Below are positions 1 through 11,284 of a DNA stretch of 64,000 nucleotides, piece after piece. The number at the start of each line of letters is the position of its first letter. Positions within the stretch are counted from its first letter, which is position 1. The translations under genes and the position numbers were made by a program. Origin of the DNA: Metellina segmentata. Its lineage: Eukaryota > Arthropoda > Arachnida > Araneae > Tetragnathidae. The notes below the pieces were generated by a model, which had not been told where the DNA came from, ran no database searches, and saw only the letters and a list, made by a program, of their open reading frames with translations. The DNA is taken from NCBI GenBank assembly GCA_947359465.1, contig OX375874.1:96171172-96235171 (forward strand), written 5' to 3'.

Positions 1-2945
1 GTCCTTAGCACGTATTTTTCTGTCCAAAACTTTCTCTATTTTTAACATCTTTCTATTTTGGTAATGAAAGAACCTTGTTATGATGAGAACTCATAATTTA
101 CATATGAAAGGCTCCGGGCAATACATTAATAAACCAAATTGAGAATTTCGTAAAAGAAATTAAAAACTAAATATTCCAAATGGATCAAAAGAACTTCTGA
201 GTCTGAATGAGCACAAAAAATGTGAAAGTTGAATACAACACGAGACTTTTCGAATAGCAGATAAACCATTATAATATTGGAGAACTTTCATAACTTGAAA
301 ATTGACAATCTGAAAATTTTGAAAAGAGGTTTATCATTATGCTTCCAGAGCCCAAAAAAAATAATTTAGCATACAAACTAAATAACGAGCAATTAAAAAC
401 TGGGGGAAAAAAAAAGGAGCTTCTAACGCAAAACCTATATTTTCTTATCAAATTGTATCTTTTAGCCAAGTCCAGTGTCTTCATTAGCAGCGCGAATAAA
501 TGGAAGACGTGAAAAATGTGACAGTAACTTAGTCGGCCGCAGAATTGTTGTTTATGGGTTAACGGCATGTTATCGAGAAAACCAAACAGCAGAACGAGCC
601 ACGGGAGGGTTTCTAAAGCACCAATTATCCCCCACGAGTGCTAATTGCCCATTAAGTGCGGAAGAATCAGAGCCACTGCGTGCAATAATTTCACAAAGAT
701 TGGTGAATCTTGAAGTTGTTGAGAAGGGAATTAAACACACCAGGCAGGTACTGAAAGTTTGTGAGATTTCTCATTATAAACCTGTTCCGACATTTTCAGA
801 TGTGAGTGAAGGACATTCAGACATATATTTTTCCAATAAGGCAAATTGTTAACCTGTCAAAAAACCTTTTCACCTATTGAGCTTCGTTATCGAATTGTTG
901 TATAGATAAAAAGGAGTGGTAATCGTTTAAAATATGAATTATTTATAGCATAAAAGCATTAATAAATTAACAAATGTTACTTCATGTATTCACAGATATG
1001 TGAATACTATCTTAATCGTTAAATCGAGATTAATGAATCACGAAATGCCCCCATTCATGTAAAATCAAGATTACACTTAGTTTGGAATTTACAACGAAAT
1101 TCCACTCTCCGATATTTGGCCAAGATACTCGAAATGTAAGAAATACAACTTCAAGTAATGAACATACGCACACAAGGAAAGTTTTCCTGGCAGGGATGGA
1201 TGAAATACACTCATGTTACTCAAATTACAGGAAACGCGAACAAAGTTAACTTGGGAATTATTTTCCTATTTGGAGACAAAAGAGAATAACGATACTATAC
1301 AACAGATACAACAAATGCTAGCATCGCAGTTAGCAAGTGCAACATATCTTGGTCAACATTTCTCGAAAATTCCAAATATTCTATTTGAACTAAATTACAG
1401 TTTGAAAACTTCGGAGACTAATTGCTACTATATTATTTCAAAAAACACACTATATGAAAAATATTAAAAAAAAAAAAATTATCGTGATAGTGTTAAGGTA
1501 GATAATTTTTAACCCTAGTTTCTGCTGAATTCAGGAAATCATTTATGCTCGCTAGTATTTAAAATTATAATAGATACTAATAATAATTAGAGTAAATAAA
1601 AATATCTAAGAATGGGGGGGAGAGGTAACGACGTTTATCAAGAGTGTGTGATTCAATTTATTTATTTTTAAATAGACTGATAAAACAAGTCTATCACGAA
1701 GGACTCATTTCCTCAATTAAGTTTAGTTTTAAAAAATGGCAAGTTTTCAAACGTATGCCTCACTTTCCTCTTTCACTTTTTAGGTCGTTTCTCCAAAGTT
1801 ACGAATCACTAGTTGAACGTAAGGTGTAAATCGAAATCGTGCCACACCCATATAGCATGACTCGCATCCGGTAACATTTATTTCGTGAATTCTTATCCAA
1901 TAGATAATTACAAATAACGAACAAATTCGTGGTGTATTGGTTCCCATAGCACCATCAACGCTGCAGAATTTGAAAATGTGCCGCAAAGTCAAAATAACCG
2001 TGTCGGTTTTCGAGTATCAATTATCTTAGCACTTACTTCCTTCTAGAACAATGCAACAGGCGGCATCGAAAGCCCTTTTCCGAAAAAAGGAGGTTACTAC
2101 CAACAAACTTATTTATTTGCTTCAACACACCAGAACTCCGGAATGCATTTCCATGTTACTCAGATGAACCAAGCAGACTAAATACGTTATTTCCACGGGG
2201 CTTCTAAAAGCGACCTTATTCGAAAGTGACAGTGGGGCAGCTCCAGGCACGGTCAAGAACTTTTTTAGTTACAGTCGCAGTGTCATTCTTCCCCGTCTCT
2301 ATTGGAAACGGCGGTCAGTAGAATGTTACATCACTAACAGGCGAGAGTGATCGATCGTTTTTGCATTATCGTTTGCTATCCCCAACTGCGTGAAGTTCCA
2401 TTCTATGGGAAGGTCGGTCACCACTTTTGTCTATCCCTTTTCCATTCAGATTCTTTTTTTATTTTTTCCCCCTCTTCTTTCTCCCTATCTCTCTTTCTTC
2501 GTCCATCTCGTATTCGATAATAATTGATGGCTCCCGAACTATTCCTTCTTTTTTTTTTCGGTTCTGTCTCTCCCTCGCCCGGAATTTTCCGCTTGCTTTG
2601 GTCCCCTTTTTAAATAATCCACCGGGTTCTATTTTGGCTGGGGACTGCTGAACTTGAAAGCTATAGTTTCGCGGAAATACCGATCGAAAGGCCGATTGTC
2701 ATAAACTATCAGGAATTAGTGCGGGGTGAATGAGATGGACGGGGAATTTGTTGAATAAAATCAAGATATTGATGGCTGGAATATTTTTTTTGGTGGATAA
2801 AGACAAAGCAATTTTGATTGAATTGTTCACGCTTTAGTTCCCCCAAATAATTCTATAAAACCCAAGGCTGCTTCCCAGCAGAAAGTACATGGGATAAGAA
2901 CTTAGCAACTGATTAAAGAATGACAATATATTGCTCTTTAATCCT
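1..2945. other. Mostly unique DNA, no gene recognised
   Basis: No repeat family shared with the rest of the window and no recognisable protein is seen here. A 125-codon plus-strand reading frame (475-852) lies in a locally GC-richer patch, but it has no motif I know and no splice-site support. A second GC-richer patch spans about 2000-2750. It includes a pyrimidine-rich run at about 2430-2580 that opens a low-complexity frame rich in Phe, Ser and Pro. These patches could be exons, UTR or regulatory DNA, and the sequence does not decide between them. Confidence 0.4.
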
Positions 2946-2949
2946 CTAG

Positions 2950-3190
2950 GTGGTTTCAACGAATTATCGAGTCCATCAAGATCTAACCAATCTTGCAAAT
3001 GACGAGTTATCTTGTTATCAAGAATATCGATTGCATTCCGGCTGATGAAGATATTGCTGTTTTTTGTGATGACGAGATCAAGATCTGGTCAGTATTTCTA
3101 AGGATGAGATACATCGTCCATCAAGATCTGGTAACTTTTGCTAATGACGAGATACCTTGTCATATATTAGCTTCACACGTCTCTATTGCT
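2950..3190 (+). repeat. Degenerate repeat with CATCAAGATCTGGTC motif
   Basis: The stretch contains several imperfect copies of a phrase of about 50 bases centred on 'catcaagatctggtc' followed by 'ttgctaatgacgagata'. The same phrase recurs at 60040-60235, again in more than one copy. It codes for nothing recognisable. It is either a degenerate minisatellite or two copies of one old dispersed repeat. Confidence 0.6.
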
Positions 3191-3566
3191 TGAAATTTGT
3201 ATTCAATCGTGTTTTTATTTGCGACTTGAGTGTTCCTATGTTTAAAACTAGTCACCAATAAATTATACTGCTGTGCCACCAAAATAATTTTAAAATTAAT
3301 AAAAAAGTGTTCGTTAGTAATACTTACAGACAAATATTTAATTTTAAAGGCATAAAAATACGTGTTAGAAACTATCGATTGTCAAAACTTTATGTTTTAA
3401 CACCCACTTTTTAATTCTTCCCAGATTAAGTCATCCTATTCTACTAGACAAATTGGAAGCCTAGTTATACTTTACAATACCTGCTCTAAAATGAGTATTC
3501 TTGTAGAAAAAACGTGGTCTATTATTTGTGAATGAGCGCCTAGAGGGTGTAATGGTAATGGTAATT

Positions 3567-3870
3567 TTCGTTAACGTCGTACTAGAGCAACACAACGGGC
3601 TATTGACGACGGTCCGGGATTAATCCCTTAAGGGAAAGATCCGAGGGCAACACCTCGTAATTTTGAACCACGGTCAGGTGACGAAGCAACACCTGAGCTG
3701 GCACCCCACTCTCCAAACTCCCACGCCAACCCAACGAGCACCTAGAGGATGAGACGCAGTTACTGCTCACAATCATCCAACAATCTATGGAATTACAAAA
3801 CGGGATTTGAACTAGGAACCTGTCTGGGACTATGTCCATGACCACTATTTCCGTTGGAAGGCTTAAAATA
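3567..3870 (-). mobile_element. SINE-A copy with an unusual tRNA-like head
   Basis: Read on the minus strand, the right end has a tRNA-like head with an A-box-like segment (aatagtggtcatgg) and a B-box-like segment (agttcaaatccc). It is followed by a short body, then by the 3' half typical of SINE-A, ending near 'gacgttaacg'. The 3' half is close to other SINE-A copies here, while the head and proximal body differ. The copy therefore looks like a chimeric subfamily or a recombination product. SINEs are transcribed by RNA polymerase III and copied by LINE machinery. Confidence 0.7.
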
Positions 3871-4162
3871 TAACTATTCATTCAATTAGTCTTTTCCAAT
3901 CCCAGAGCAATTTATCTTAGCAAAGTACCTCACCATAAATCTGAATTTTATATATTTCAAAATATTATTTATTGAAAGAACTATAACAGTAAATTCATAA
4001 CTTCATTTTTTATTACGCCAGAACTCAATTATCTGCTTTAGGGAAAACAAATGTTCAGTTATCAATTTGTGAATAACATTACTCGTATATTCAAAGCAAC
4101 AAATATATTCTTCACCCGGTGTTGCCAGTGAAGGTGTTTAATCTTACGGAATTCGACAGACC

Positions 4163-4420
4163 TGTATCGTGGTTGGGTTTTATTGCGTAAGGTTCATAAT
4201 TGACCAAGATGCGCCCGTCAACGTAAAGGTTGTTTTGGGGGTTCTATGCTTCAAGGGCTATATTTGTCAAGTAATGAATATAAACACTCAAGGAAAGGCT
4301 TTACTGATACAGGAGAGAGAAATACACTCAAGATAAGTTACAGGAATCGAATCTGCGCTACTAACAAGTGCAGATTGCCGATACAAATCCATTGGGCTAC
4401 TTCCTATTTAGGTAGGTATT
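4163..4420 (-). mobile_element. SINE-B copy
   Basis: SINE-B is recognised on the plus strand by 'ttggttgggttttatggcg...aaggaccatatttggccaagctgcgccaaac', then 'catcaagtaatggacatacacac', then a reversed B box near 'aggaatcgaacctgcgc'. This makes it a minus-strand, tRNA-derived SINE. This copy has the left motif at 4170, the 'gtcaagtaatg' block at 4267 and the reversed B box at about 4341. It is diverged and no target-site duplication was found. Confidence 0.65.
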
Positions 4421-4424
4421 TTAA

Positions 4425-4757
4425 TTACCGTTGTACTGGAGCAACACAGCTGGTTATTGACGACAGTCCGGGATGAATCCCCTAAGGGAAAGATCCTAGG
4501 ACAACACGTAATTTTGAACCACGGTCAGATGATGAGGCCAATCCCCTAAGGGAAAGAACCGAAGACAACACCACATAATTTTGAACCACGGTCGGATGAC
4601 GAGGCAACACCTGTGCTGGCACACCACTCTCCAAACTTTTGCACCACGCCAATGTTAGGACATTTGAGACCACGACAAATTTAATGTGCACCAGCCACTT
4701 TTGTACCTGACGGTGTTTGGATGGATTCGAACTCGCTACCCTCCGGTTGATAGCTTT
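4425..4757 (-). mobile_element. SINE-A copy (second head type) with internal duplication
   Basis: On the minus strand this begins with a tRNA-like head containing 'ggagggtagcgagttcgaatcc' (B box at about 4728) and ends with the SINE-A tail at about 4430. The head matches the copies at 18880-19140 and 41655-42420, and differs from the head at 23106. A block of about 70-80 bp starting 'aatcccctaagggaaag' occurs twice in tandem (about 4477 and 4540), which lengthens the element. Confidence 0.75.
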
Positions 4758-4785
4758 ATTTAGGACTAATGAAAGTAATTTGGGT

Positions 4786-4985
4786 GGGGTTTTATGAAAG
4801 AGGCTATATTTGGTCAAGATGCTCCAAACACATGCAAAACATACAACATCAAGTAATGGACATACACATCAGGGAAGCTTTAATAGCCATGGAAATGAGA
4901 AATACTCACAGGATAAGTTACATGAATCGAACCTGGGTTCCCTACAACTCGCAAGGACTCCTGAAGGAAGGTGATTGGCATCTAT
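4786..4985 (-). mobile_element. SINE-B copy
   Basis: The typical order is present: 'ggggttttatg', 'catatttggtcaagatgc', 'catcaagtaatggacatacac', 'gaaatactcacaggataag', then a reversed B box (catgaatcgaacctggg). The tRNA-like end is at the right, so the element lies on the minus strand. It abuts the start of the 245-bp satellite, which begins within about 10 bp. Confidence 0.65.
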
Positions 4986-4989
4986 TAAT

Positions 4990-7428
4990 CGTCATTTAAA
5001 GTTTCTTCTCAATTCGACTACCATTTTGGCAAAGGTAATTTTTTCCTTTGTTATATATGATATATTCTTTAAACATAAACTATTATTTTACGTCAAATGA
5101 TACGAGGTAAAGGATTTTATGTGCAAGTGCAACCTCCTACACACAATACACATCCTGCGCATTCCCGAATGAGCAACATGCCGAGGCATCGACTAAAAAA
5201 AATTACAACTTGGGGAATCTTCAAAATTAATTCAATCAATTTAATGTTTCTTCTCAATTTGACTACCATTTTGGAAAAGGTAATTTTTACCTTTGTTATA
5301 AATTATATATTCTTTAAACACATAAACTATTATTTTACGTGAAATGATACGAGGTAAAAGATTTTATGTGCAAGTGCAACCTTCTACACACAATACACAT
5401 CCTGCGCATTCCCGAATGAGCAACATGCCGAGGCATCGACTAAAAAAAATTACAACTTGGGGAATCTTCAAAATTAATTCAATCAATTTAATGTTTCTTC
5501 TCAATTTGACTACCATTTTGGCAAAGGTAATTTTTACCTTTGTTATAAATTATATATTCTTTAAACATAAACTATTATTTTACGTGAAATGATACGAGGT
5601 AAAAGATTTTATGTGCAAGTGCAACCTTCTACACACAATACACATCCTGCGCATTCCCGAATGAGCAACATGCCGAGGCATCGACTAAAAAAAATTACAA
5701 CTTGGGGAATCTTCAAAATTAATTCAATCAATTTAATGTTTCTTCTCAATTTGACTACCATTTTGGCAAAGGTAATTTTTACCTTTGTTATAAATTATAT
5801 ATTCTTTAAACATAAACTATTATTTTACGTGAAATGATACGAGGTAAAAGATTTTATGTGCAAGTGCAACCTCCTACACACAATACACATCCTGCGCATT
5901 CCCGAATGAGCAACATGCCGAGGCATCGACTAAAAAAAATTACAACTTGGGGAATCTTCAAAATTAATTCAATCAATTTAATGTTTCTTCTCAATTTGAC
6001 TACCATTTTGGCAAAGGTAATTTTTACCTTTGTTATAAATTATATATTCTTTAAACATAAACTATTATTTACGTGAAATGATACGAGGTAAAAGATTTTA
6101 TGTGCAAGTGCAACCTCCTACACACAATACACATCCTGCGCATTCCCGAATGAGCAACATGCGAGGCATCGACTAAAAAAAATTACAACTTGGGGAATCT
6201 TCAAAATTAATTCAATCAATTTAATGTTTCTTCTCAATTTGACTACCATTTTGGCAAAGGTAATTTTTACCTTTGTTGTAAATTATATATTCTTTAAACA
6301 TAAACTATTATTTACGTGAAATGATACGAGGTAAAAGATTTTATGTGCAAGTGCAACCTCCTACACACAATACACATCCTGCGCATTCCCGAATGAGCAA
6401 CATGCCGAGGCATCGACTAAAAAAAATTACCAACTTGGGGAATCTTCAAAATTAATTCAATCAATTTAATGTTTCTTCTCAATTTGAATACCATTTTGGC
6501 AAAGGTAATTTTTACCTTTGTTATAAATTATATATTCTTTAAACATAAACTATTATTTACGTGAAATGATACGAGGTAAAAGATTTAATGTGCAAGTGCA
6601 ACCTCCTACACACAATACACATCCTGCACATTCCCGAATGAGCAACATGCCGAGGCATCGACTAAAAAAAATTACAACTTGGGGAATCTTCAAAATTAAT
6701 TCAATCAATTTAATGTTTCTTCTCAATTTGACTACCATTTTGGCAAAGGTAATTTTTACCTTTGTTATAAATTATATATTCTTTAAACATAAACTATTAT
6801 TTTACGTCAAATGATACGAGGTAAAAGATTTTATGTGCAAGTGCAACCTTCTACACACAATACACATCCTGCGCATTCCCGAATGAGCAACATGCCGAGG
6901 CATCGACTAAAAAAAATTACAACTTGGGGAATCTTCAAAATTAATTCAATCAATTTAATGTTTCTTCTCAATTTGACTACCATTTTGGCAAAGGTAATTT
7001 TTACCTTTGTTATAAATTATATATTCTTTAAACATAAACTATTATTTTACGTGAAATGATACGAGGTAAAAGATTTTATGTGCAAGTGCAACCTCCTACA
7101 CACAATACACATCCTGCGCATTCCCGAATGAGCAACATGCCGAGGCATCGACTAAAAAAATTACAACTTGGGGGAATCTTCAAAATTAATTGAATCAATT
7201 TAATGTTTCTTCTCAATTTGACTACCATTTTGGCAAAGGTAATTTTTACCTTTGTTATAAATTATATATTCTTTAAACATAAACTATTATTTACGTGAAA
7301 TGATACGAGGTAAAAGATTTTATGTGCAAGTGCAACCTCCTATACACAATACACATCCTGCGCATTCCCAAATGAGTAACATGCCGGGGCATCGACTAAA
7401 AAAATTACAACTTGAGGAACTTCAAAAT
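4990..7428. repeat. Satellite array, about 245-bp unit, ten units
   Basis: Units start with ATGATACGAGG at 5097, 5344, 5589, 5834, 6078, 6321, 6566, 6811, 7056 and 7300, so the spacing is 243-247 bp. A partial unit precedes the first, and the last stops near 7428. Units are nearly identical, differing by single substitutions and A/T-run length. Each carries a perfect hairpin, CAAAGGTAA-TTT-TTACCTTTG (for example 5522-5542), and a short palindrome ATGCC-GA-GGCAT. An 82-codon frame in most units ends on a TGA that overlaps the ATG of the next unit. The unit length is not a multiple of three and no known domain is present, so I treat these frames as by-products of repetition. Confidence 0.95.
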
Positions 7429-7429
7429 C

Positions 7430-8090
7430 AAAGACTCACACAAAACTCAAACGAAACATACAAAAAGAAAACACGACATAGCTACTACCCATTCCGAGTT
7501 AATAACTGACACTTCACCAGCTTGAGAGTTCGAGAGCAATCCAACACACAAAAAAACGAGACCTTTTACAGATAGGCAGACTAACCCGGTCAAATTTGTC
7601 ATTACAAGATAAGCACACCACCGTACACTGAAATGCCACAATACAGCAGGGGCAGGGAATGAAGAGAGGAGCGATAAATCTATAAATAGATGTCATATAG
7701 GCACGCTTTTCTTCCCGACAATTTATCTCCGCGAATCTTGAGTAACCATCATTCCTCCCCACCTCTCAGAAGAATGTATAAAAAGTTCTCATGCGGGCGG
7801 ATACGCCGAGGAAGGAAGAGGCGTCCTTTGCAATCTCTGAAACAGGAGCCTGCTCGCTATGACAGTGACAATCTGTTTTGACTCGCGGAGCTCTATGACA
7901 AGTGGAGTAGCATAGCTGAAAATAACTCTCACCGGAGTGTTTAAGACTCCGGTGTGTTAACATTCTATCCAGTCTTCAATAAAAAGGGATTCGTAAATAA
8001 AGGACGGGTTCTGTAGACAGGAAGATTTGTGGGGCGAGGAAACACGCATTCGGCTTAAAACGGGATTTGTCTCTTAAAAGGCTGTCATGA
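7430..8090. other. Unique island with TATA-like site and hairpin
   Basis: This is a non-repetitive stretch, GC-richer than its surroundings. It contains 'tgtataaaaag' at about 7775, resembling a TATA box, and a 9-bp perfect hairpin at 7930-7954. Short frames on both strands show no known motif. It may be a promoter or exon region of an unrecognised gene, but nothing proves transcription. Confidence 0.35.
7930..7954. other. Perfect 9-bp hairpin
   Basis: CACCGGAGT (7930-7938) and ACTCCGGTG (7946-7954) are perfect reverse complements around a 7-nt loop. The stem is GC-rich in an AT-rich background. It does not match the animal histone mRNA stem-loop consensus. Function unknown. Confidence 0.6.
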
Positions 8091-8094
8091 AATA

Positions 8095-8975
8095 GGGTTG
8101 GTTTTGCGTTTTTATGGCGTAAGGACCATATTTGGACAAGCTGCGCCAAACACAAGACGACGTCAAGTAATACGAACACACAAAAGGGGAGTTTTGTCTA
8201 CAGTAGAGAGATATAGACTCAGTAACCAGTGGCGGATCAGGTCAAGTGGGGGCCACAAGCGGTAAAATTTTCGGGGCCCTCAAACTCAAGTTAGAAAAAA
8301 AACGTAAGACATAAGTGTTATACAATAAGACATAAAATGAATTGACGATGAAATTTTATCTTATCGTAAATTCATGTCCGACTTCTTTTTTTATTTTTTT
8401 ATTATCAAAAAACCATTTTTCTCTTATGTTGTCTGCGAGTTTGTCCATCTTCCACATTAAATGCTTGCCCTGATAAACCAGTTGCCTCTAAATCAACTTT
8501 TTATCTGAAATTATTGTTAACATTTTCTAATCACTTTAGTAGGATAGATCTTTTCAATAGTTCGCATTCCACCGATCGCAGTGATTTACTAGTAGCATTT
8601 ATTCTTTGTATAATAGTATTCCAAATAACTGTCATTAAAAGTAAAGTAAAGTGAAGTAAAGTCGCCTACACTGGTGACTTTTTTTCTACTCAATTAATAA
8701 ACATTTCATTTAAAGCCTCTTTTATATGGGTGAAACCAAGTTTTATAGCTAATTCAGCATCTACTCTTGCTGACCATCTTGTATTAGAAACTCTTTTCAC
8801 TGCACTTAAAGATGCACATTGTAAAGACGGTGTCAGAACTTTCCTCGAACCCTAATGAAAAAACATTTTAAGACCTCGGGGCCCCTTCAGTATTCCGGGG
8901 CCCTACGCGGCCGCTTAATCCGCCACTGTCAGTAACAGCTCCCAGGTTGCAAGCCCACTGTGCCACGAATGACAA
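8095..8975 (-). mobile_element. SINE-B copy split by a hAT insertion
   Basis: The left part (8095-8226) has the SINE-B body: 'atggcgtaaggaccatat', 'ctgcgccaaacacaag', 'cgtcaagtaat'. The right part (8929-8975) continues with the reversed tRNA-like end (cccaggttgcaagcccactg). The 702-bp hAT element between them is flanked by the 8-bp duplication TCAGTAAC, so the SINE was present before the hAT inserted. Confidence 0.8.
8227..8928 (-). mobile_element. hAT transposon derivative, internally deleted
   Basis: The ends are CAGTGGCGGATCA and its near-complement TTAATCCGCCACTG. The element is flanked on both sides by the 8-bp duplication TCAGTAAC (8219-8226 and 8929-8936), the hAT signature. On the minus strand, about 8825-8690 encodes a fragment containing SNTRWSARVDA followed by a helix-rich segment ending ALNEM and a stop. 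This block is typical of the C-terminal half of ZMYM-like hAT transposases. A second decayed block lies at about 8650-8420. At 702 bp it is far too short for a complete transposase, so it is a non-autonomous remnant. Confidence 0.9.
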
Positions 8976-9589
8976 CTTTGAATTTGATATCCAGTTAAAA
9001 TTGTTTGAATGAAGAGGAATGGTTCGTTTTTGTTCCGCGACTGTACATACAAGCAAGAAAATTTTTACTGGCAAAGAGAAAGACAACCAGGTTAGTTACA
9101 CTAATCGAGCTTGCGTAGTCTACAACACAGGCTGCTAGCACAGAGCCACAGCAGCCTCCCTGTCAAACGGTTGGTTGGATTTTTGCGGCACAAGCTCTAA
9201 CGGATGCAATTCGGTTATAAGACGTGAACTATAAAAGGCATTTAAAAATTGATAGACAACCTAGCAACACCATAGGTAGGGACTTCATCGCAACATCTTA
9301 GTGTCTAATAAACTTGTAAATATTTGACAACCTTCTTTTAATACCCGAGAACATTGATAAACGGAGTTGATTTCCGTCGTCAGCCCTTAGTAAAGCTACG
9401 GTTTCATAAGAAAGCGGAGGCTGTTATCTAGCGTACGTGATACGTCATGATGCGGCGGGCATAACTAGGCGGACGTCTTAACGGAGACCAGAGGTGTCAA
9501 CTTAAATGCATAGTGTACGGTGGGAAATGGGCAATACAGATGGCAGTCGTGGTTTATTTTATTCGAGAAACAAAATAAAGGGGCTTTTT

Positions 9590-9860
9590 TATTCTCTAGT
9601 CCAAGTTTCTAACTTCGGGATCGTTGAAGATAGAGTGAAAATTTCAACGGATTTCAAATCAGCGTAAAAATTATTCTCCAGATCGATACCAAAAACAGAT
9701 TTATTATTCAATTATTTACCATTTAATTATTTATTTAAAGAAAATCACATATGGTGTACAATTTTCCGCAGATTTCAAATCCGTTGAAATTTACAATCCA
9801 TCTTTACCGATCCCGATTTTACAAAAACTAACTAAACAATGCCAGTCAAACATTTTTGCT
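9590..9860. mobile_element. Rearranged Helitron fragment
   Basis: This contains the Helitron phrase 'tttcaacggatttcaaatc' in sense orientation at about 9638 and its reverse complement 'gatttcaaatccgttgaaa' at about 9771. The two are separated by the AT-rich spacer seen in complete copies. Complete copies in this window carry the phrase in one orientation only. Neither terminus was found. It probably derives from two fragments or an inversion. Confidence 0.6.
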
Positions 9861-10319
9861 TGTTTTGCTTCCCTTCGCACGAATAGTGTGTGCGCAGGAA
9901 ATGAAATGTGGCCGCTACAAGAGAAAAAAACGTTCCCCAACTGTTTGAGACCGCTCTGATGATCGTCATGCAAATGGCGGATCAAGAGAAAGAAATGCTC
10001 ACAGTACATATATTGCATGGAGTGACACAAAAATTTACAAAACCACGTCGCAAATGACACCTTTACAGGATTACATCAGTTCCCGGGAAACGCCAAGTCT
10101 CTATGAAACCTGCTAAAGGCTTCGTTCTGCATAAGTACGTTTTCAATTTCATTTTTCAATAGTTAAAGTACTACATACTACGCTAAAGTACTACTAAAGT
10201 ACTACGTAATAGTTAAAGTAAAATTCTACGAGACCTCCCTAGACAGCCAGCTTTAGTACTCTCAAAGCACTTTCTTAACCCTTTCTAATTCTTTTCACTC
10301 GATTGGAAGCATGCACTGT

Positions 10320-11280
10320 CGCCAATCCAGGTGGCATTAGAAATCACAATATCGTTGGATGGTTTGCTTGTGTTTATGGCTAAAGGGTCATATTATAGCC
10401 AAACACAAGACACACGAAGTCCAGCAAATGGAGAAACATTCAAATTTTTACAAGTAAAGTTTTACGAACACAGAAGATATCGCCAATCCAGGTTGCACAG
10501 ACACTACAATGTCGTCAGTTGGTTTGGTTATGATGGCTTTTGTAGCTCAAGGGTCATATTAGCCAAACATAAGACAAAGTCACAAACATACCCTACAATA
10601 ATGGACCAGACGAAAAGCAGATTTGCATAAAATCCGACTGCTTGTTTGGGGTGTTTTTCGTGGTATGGCCAGGGACCTTGGCATGTCGTTCCTGGTCAAT
10701 TGAACTCATACGCCTGCATGAACATTTTGGACAATCAAGTTCTTCCTACGCTCTGGCAATTTTATGGAATGGACGAATCTTACATCCGGGACAACAACGC
10801 TCTGTCATGTTGCAGCCTCTGTCAAGCAGTGTAAGCATGTAAAACGTCTTCCAAGGCTTGCTCAGAGTCCCGACCTAAACCCAAAGTACATCTGGGGGTC
10901 GAGTTAGAGCGACGCTTACGGACCAGGGAACCACGTCCGAAATGTACAGCTGAGCTGGCGACATTCTTGTAGCGGGAATGGACACAAATACTCATAGCTG
11001 TCTATCAAAAGCTTGTTGAAAGTATTCCCAGAAGGGTTGCTAGTGTAATTGCAGCACGTGGGGGACCACCCCATATTAAAGCATGTATTATTTCCCTTAT
11101 CACATCTTGCTGTCCGGTCCATTATTGTAGGGTAGTGTAAATACAAGTAAAGTTTTACGAACACAGAAGACATACGCAGAGAGGAATCGAACCTACGCTG
11201 AATGTAAGTAGGATGTTCCTAGTTCAATGATGGACAAACACACTGAGCCTCGGTGATCTCCAGATATGTAATCTGTGCAA
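10320..11280 (-). mobile_element. Two tandem SINE-B-like copies, one split by Tc1
   Basis: Two adjacent copies begin with 'cgccaatccaggt' (10320 and 10481), then 'atggttttggtttatggc...gggtcatattagccaaacacaagac'. The first continues without interruption to 'acaagtaaagttttacgaacacagaag'. In the second, that same phrase appears only after a Tc1 derivative, at about 11140. A reversed B box (gaggaatcgaacctacgc) follows. A local duplication and a later Tc1 insertion explain the layout. Confidence 0.6.
10581..11139 (+). mobile_element. Internally deleted Tc1-like element
   Basis: Terminal inverted repeats share 'ACCCTACAATAATGGACC' (left end somewhat degraded), with TA at the right end (11138-11139). 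The plus strand encodes only the second half of a Tc1-type transposase, with frameshifts. It starts GCFSWYGQGP and DNQVLPTLWQFYG, then a degraded second catalytic region, then SPDLNPK, and ends near GGPP. The N-terminal helix-turn-helix half is missing. The same deletion is present at 20843-21411, so both descend from one deleted, mobilised parent. Confidence 0.85.
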
Positions 11281-11284
11281 CGCC

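Noticed and set aside
475..852. 125-codon ORF as a host exon
   Set aside because: No recognised domain, splice sites or composition bias strong enough to support it.
2427..2651. Ser/Phe/Pro-rich 74-codon ORF
   Set aside because: Produced by a pyrimidine tract, low complexity.
3600..3881. ORFs over SINE-A copies (also at 4482, 23185, 57893, 62486) as a protein family
   Set aside because: They are translations of SINE-A sequence. Similar peptides at several sites reflect copies of the SINE, not a gene.
5097..7059. Repeated 82-codon ORFs as a tandem gene family
   Set aside because: They come from a satellite unit whose length is not a multiple of three. They start and stop on the same ATGA overlap and resemble no known protein.
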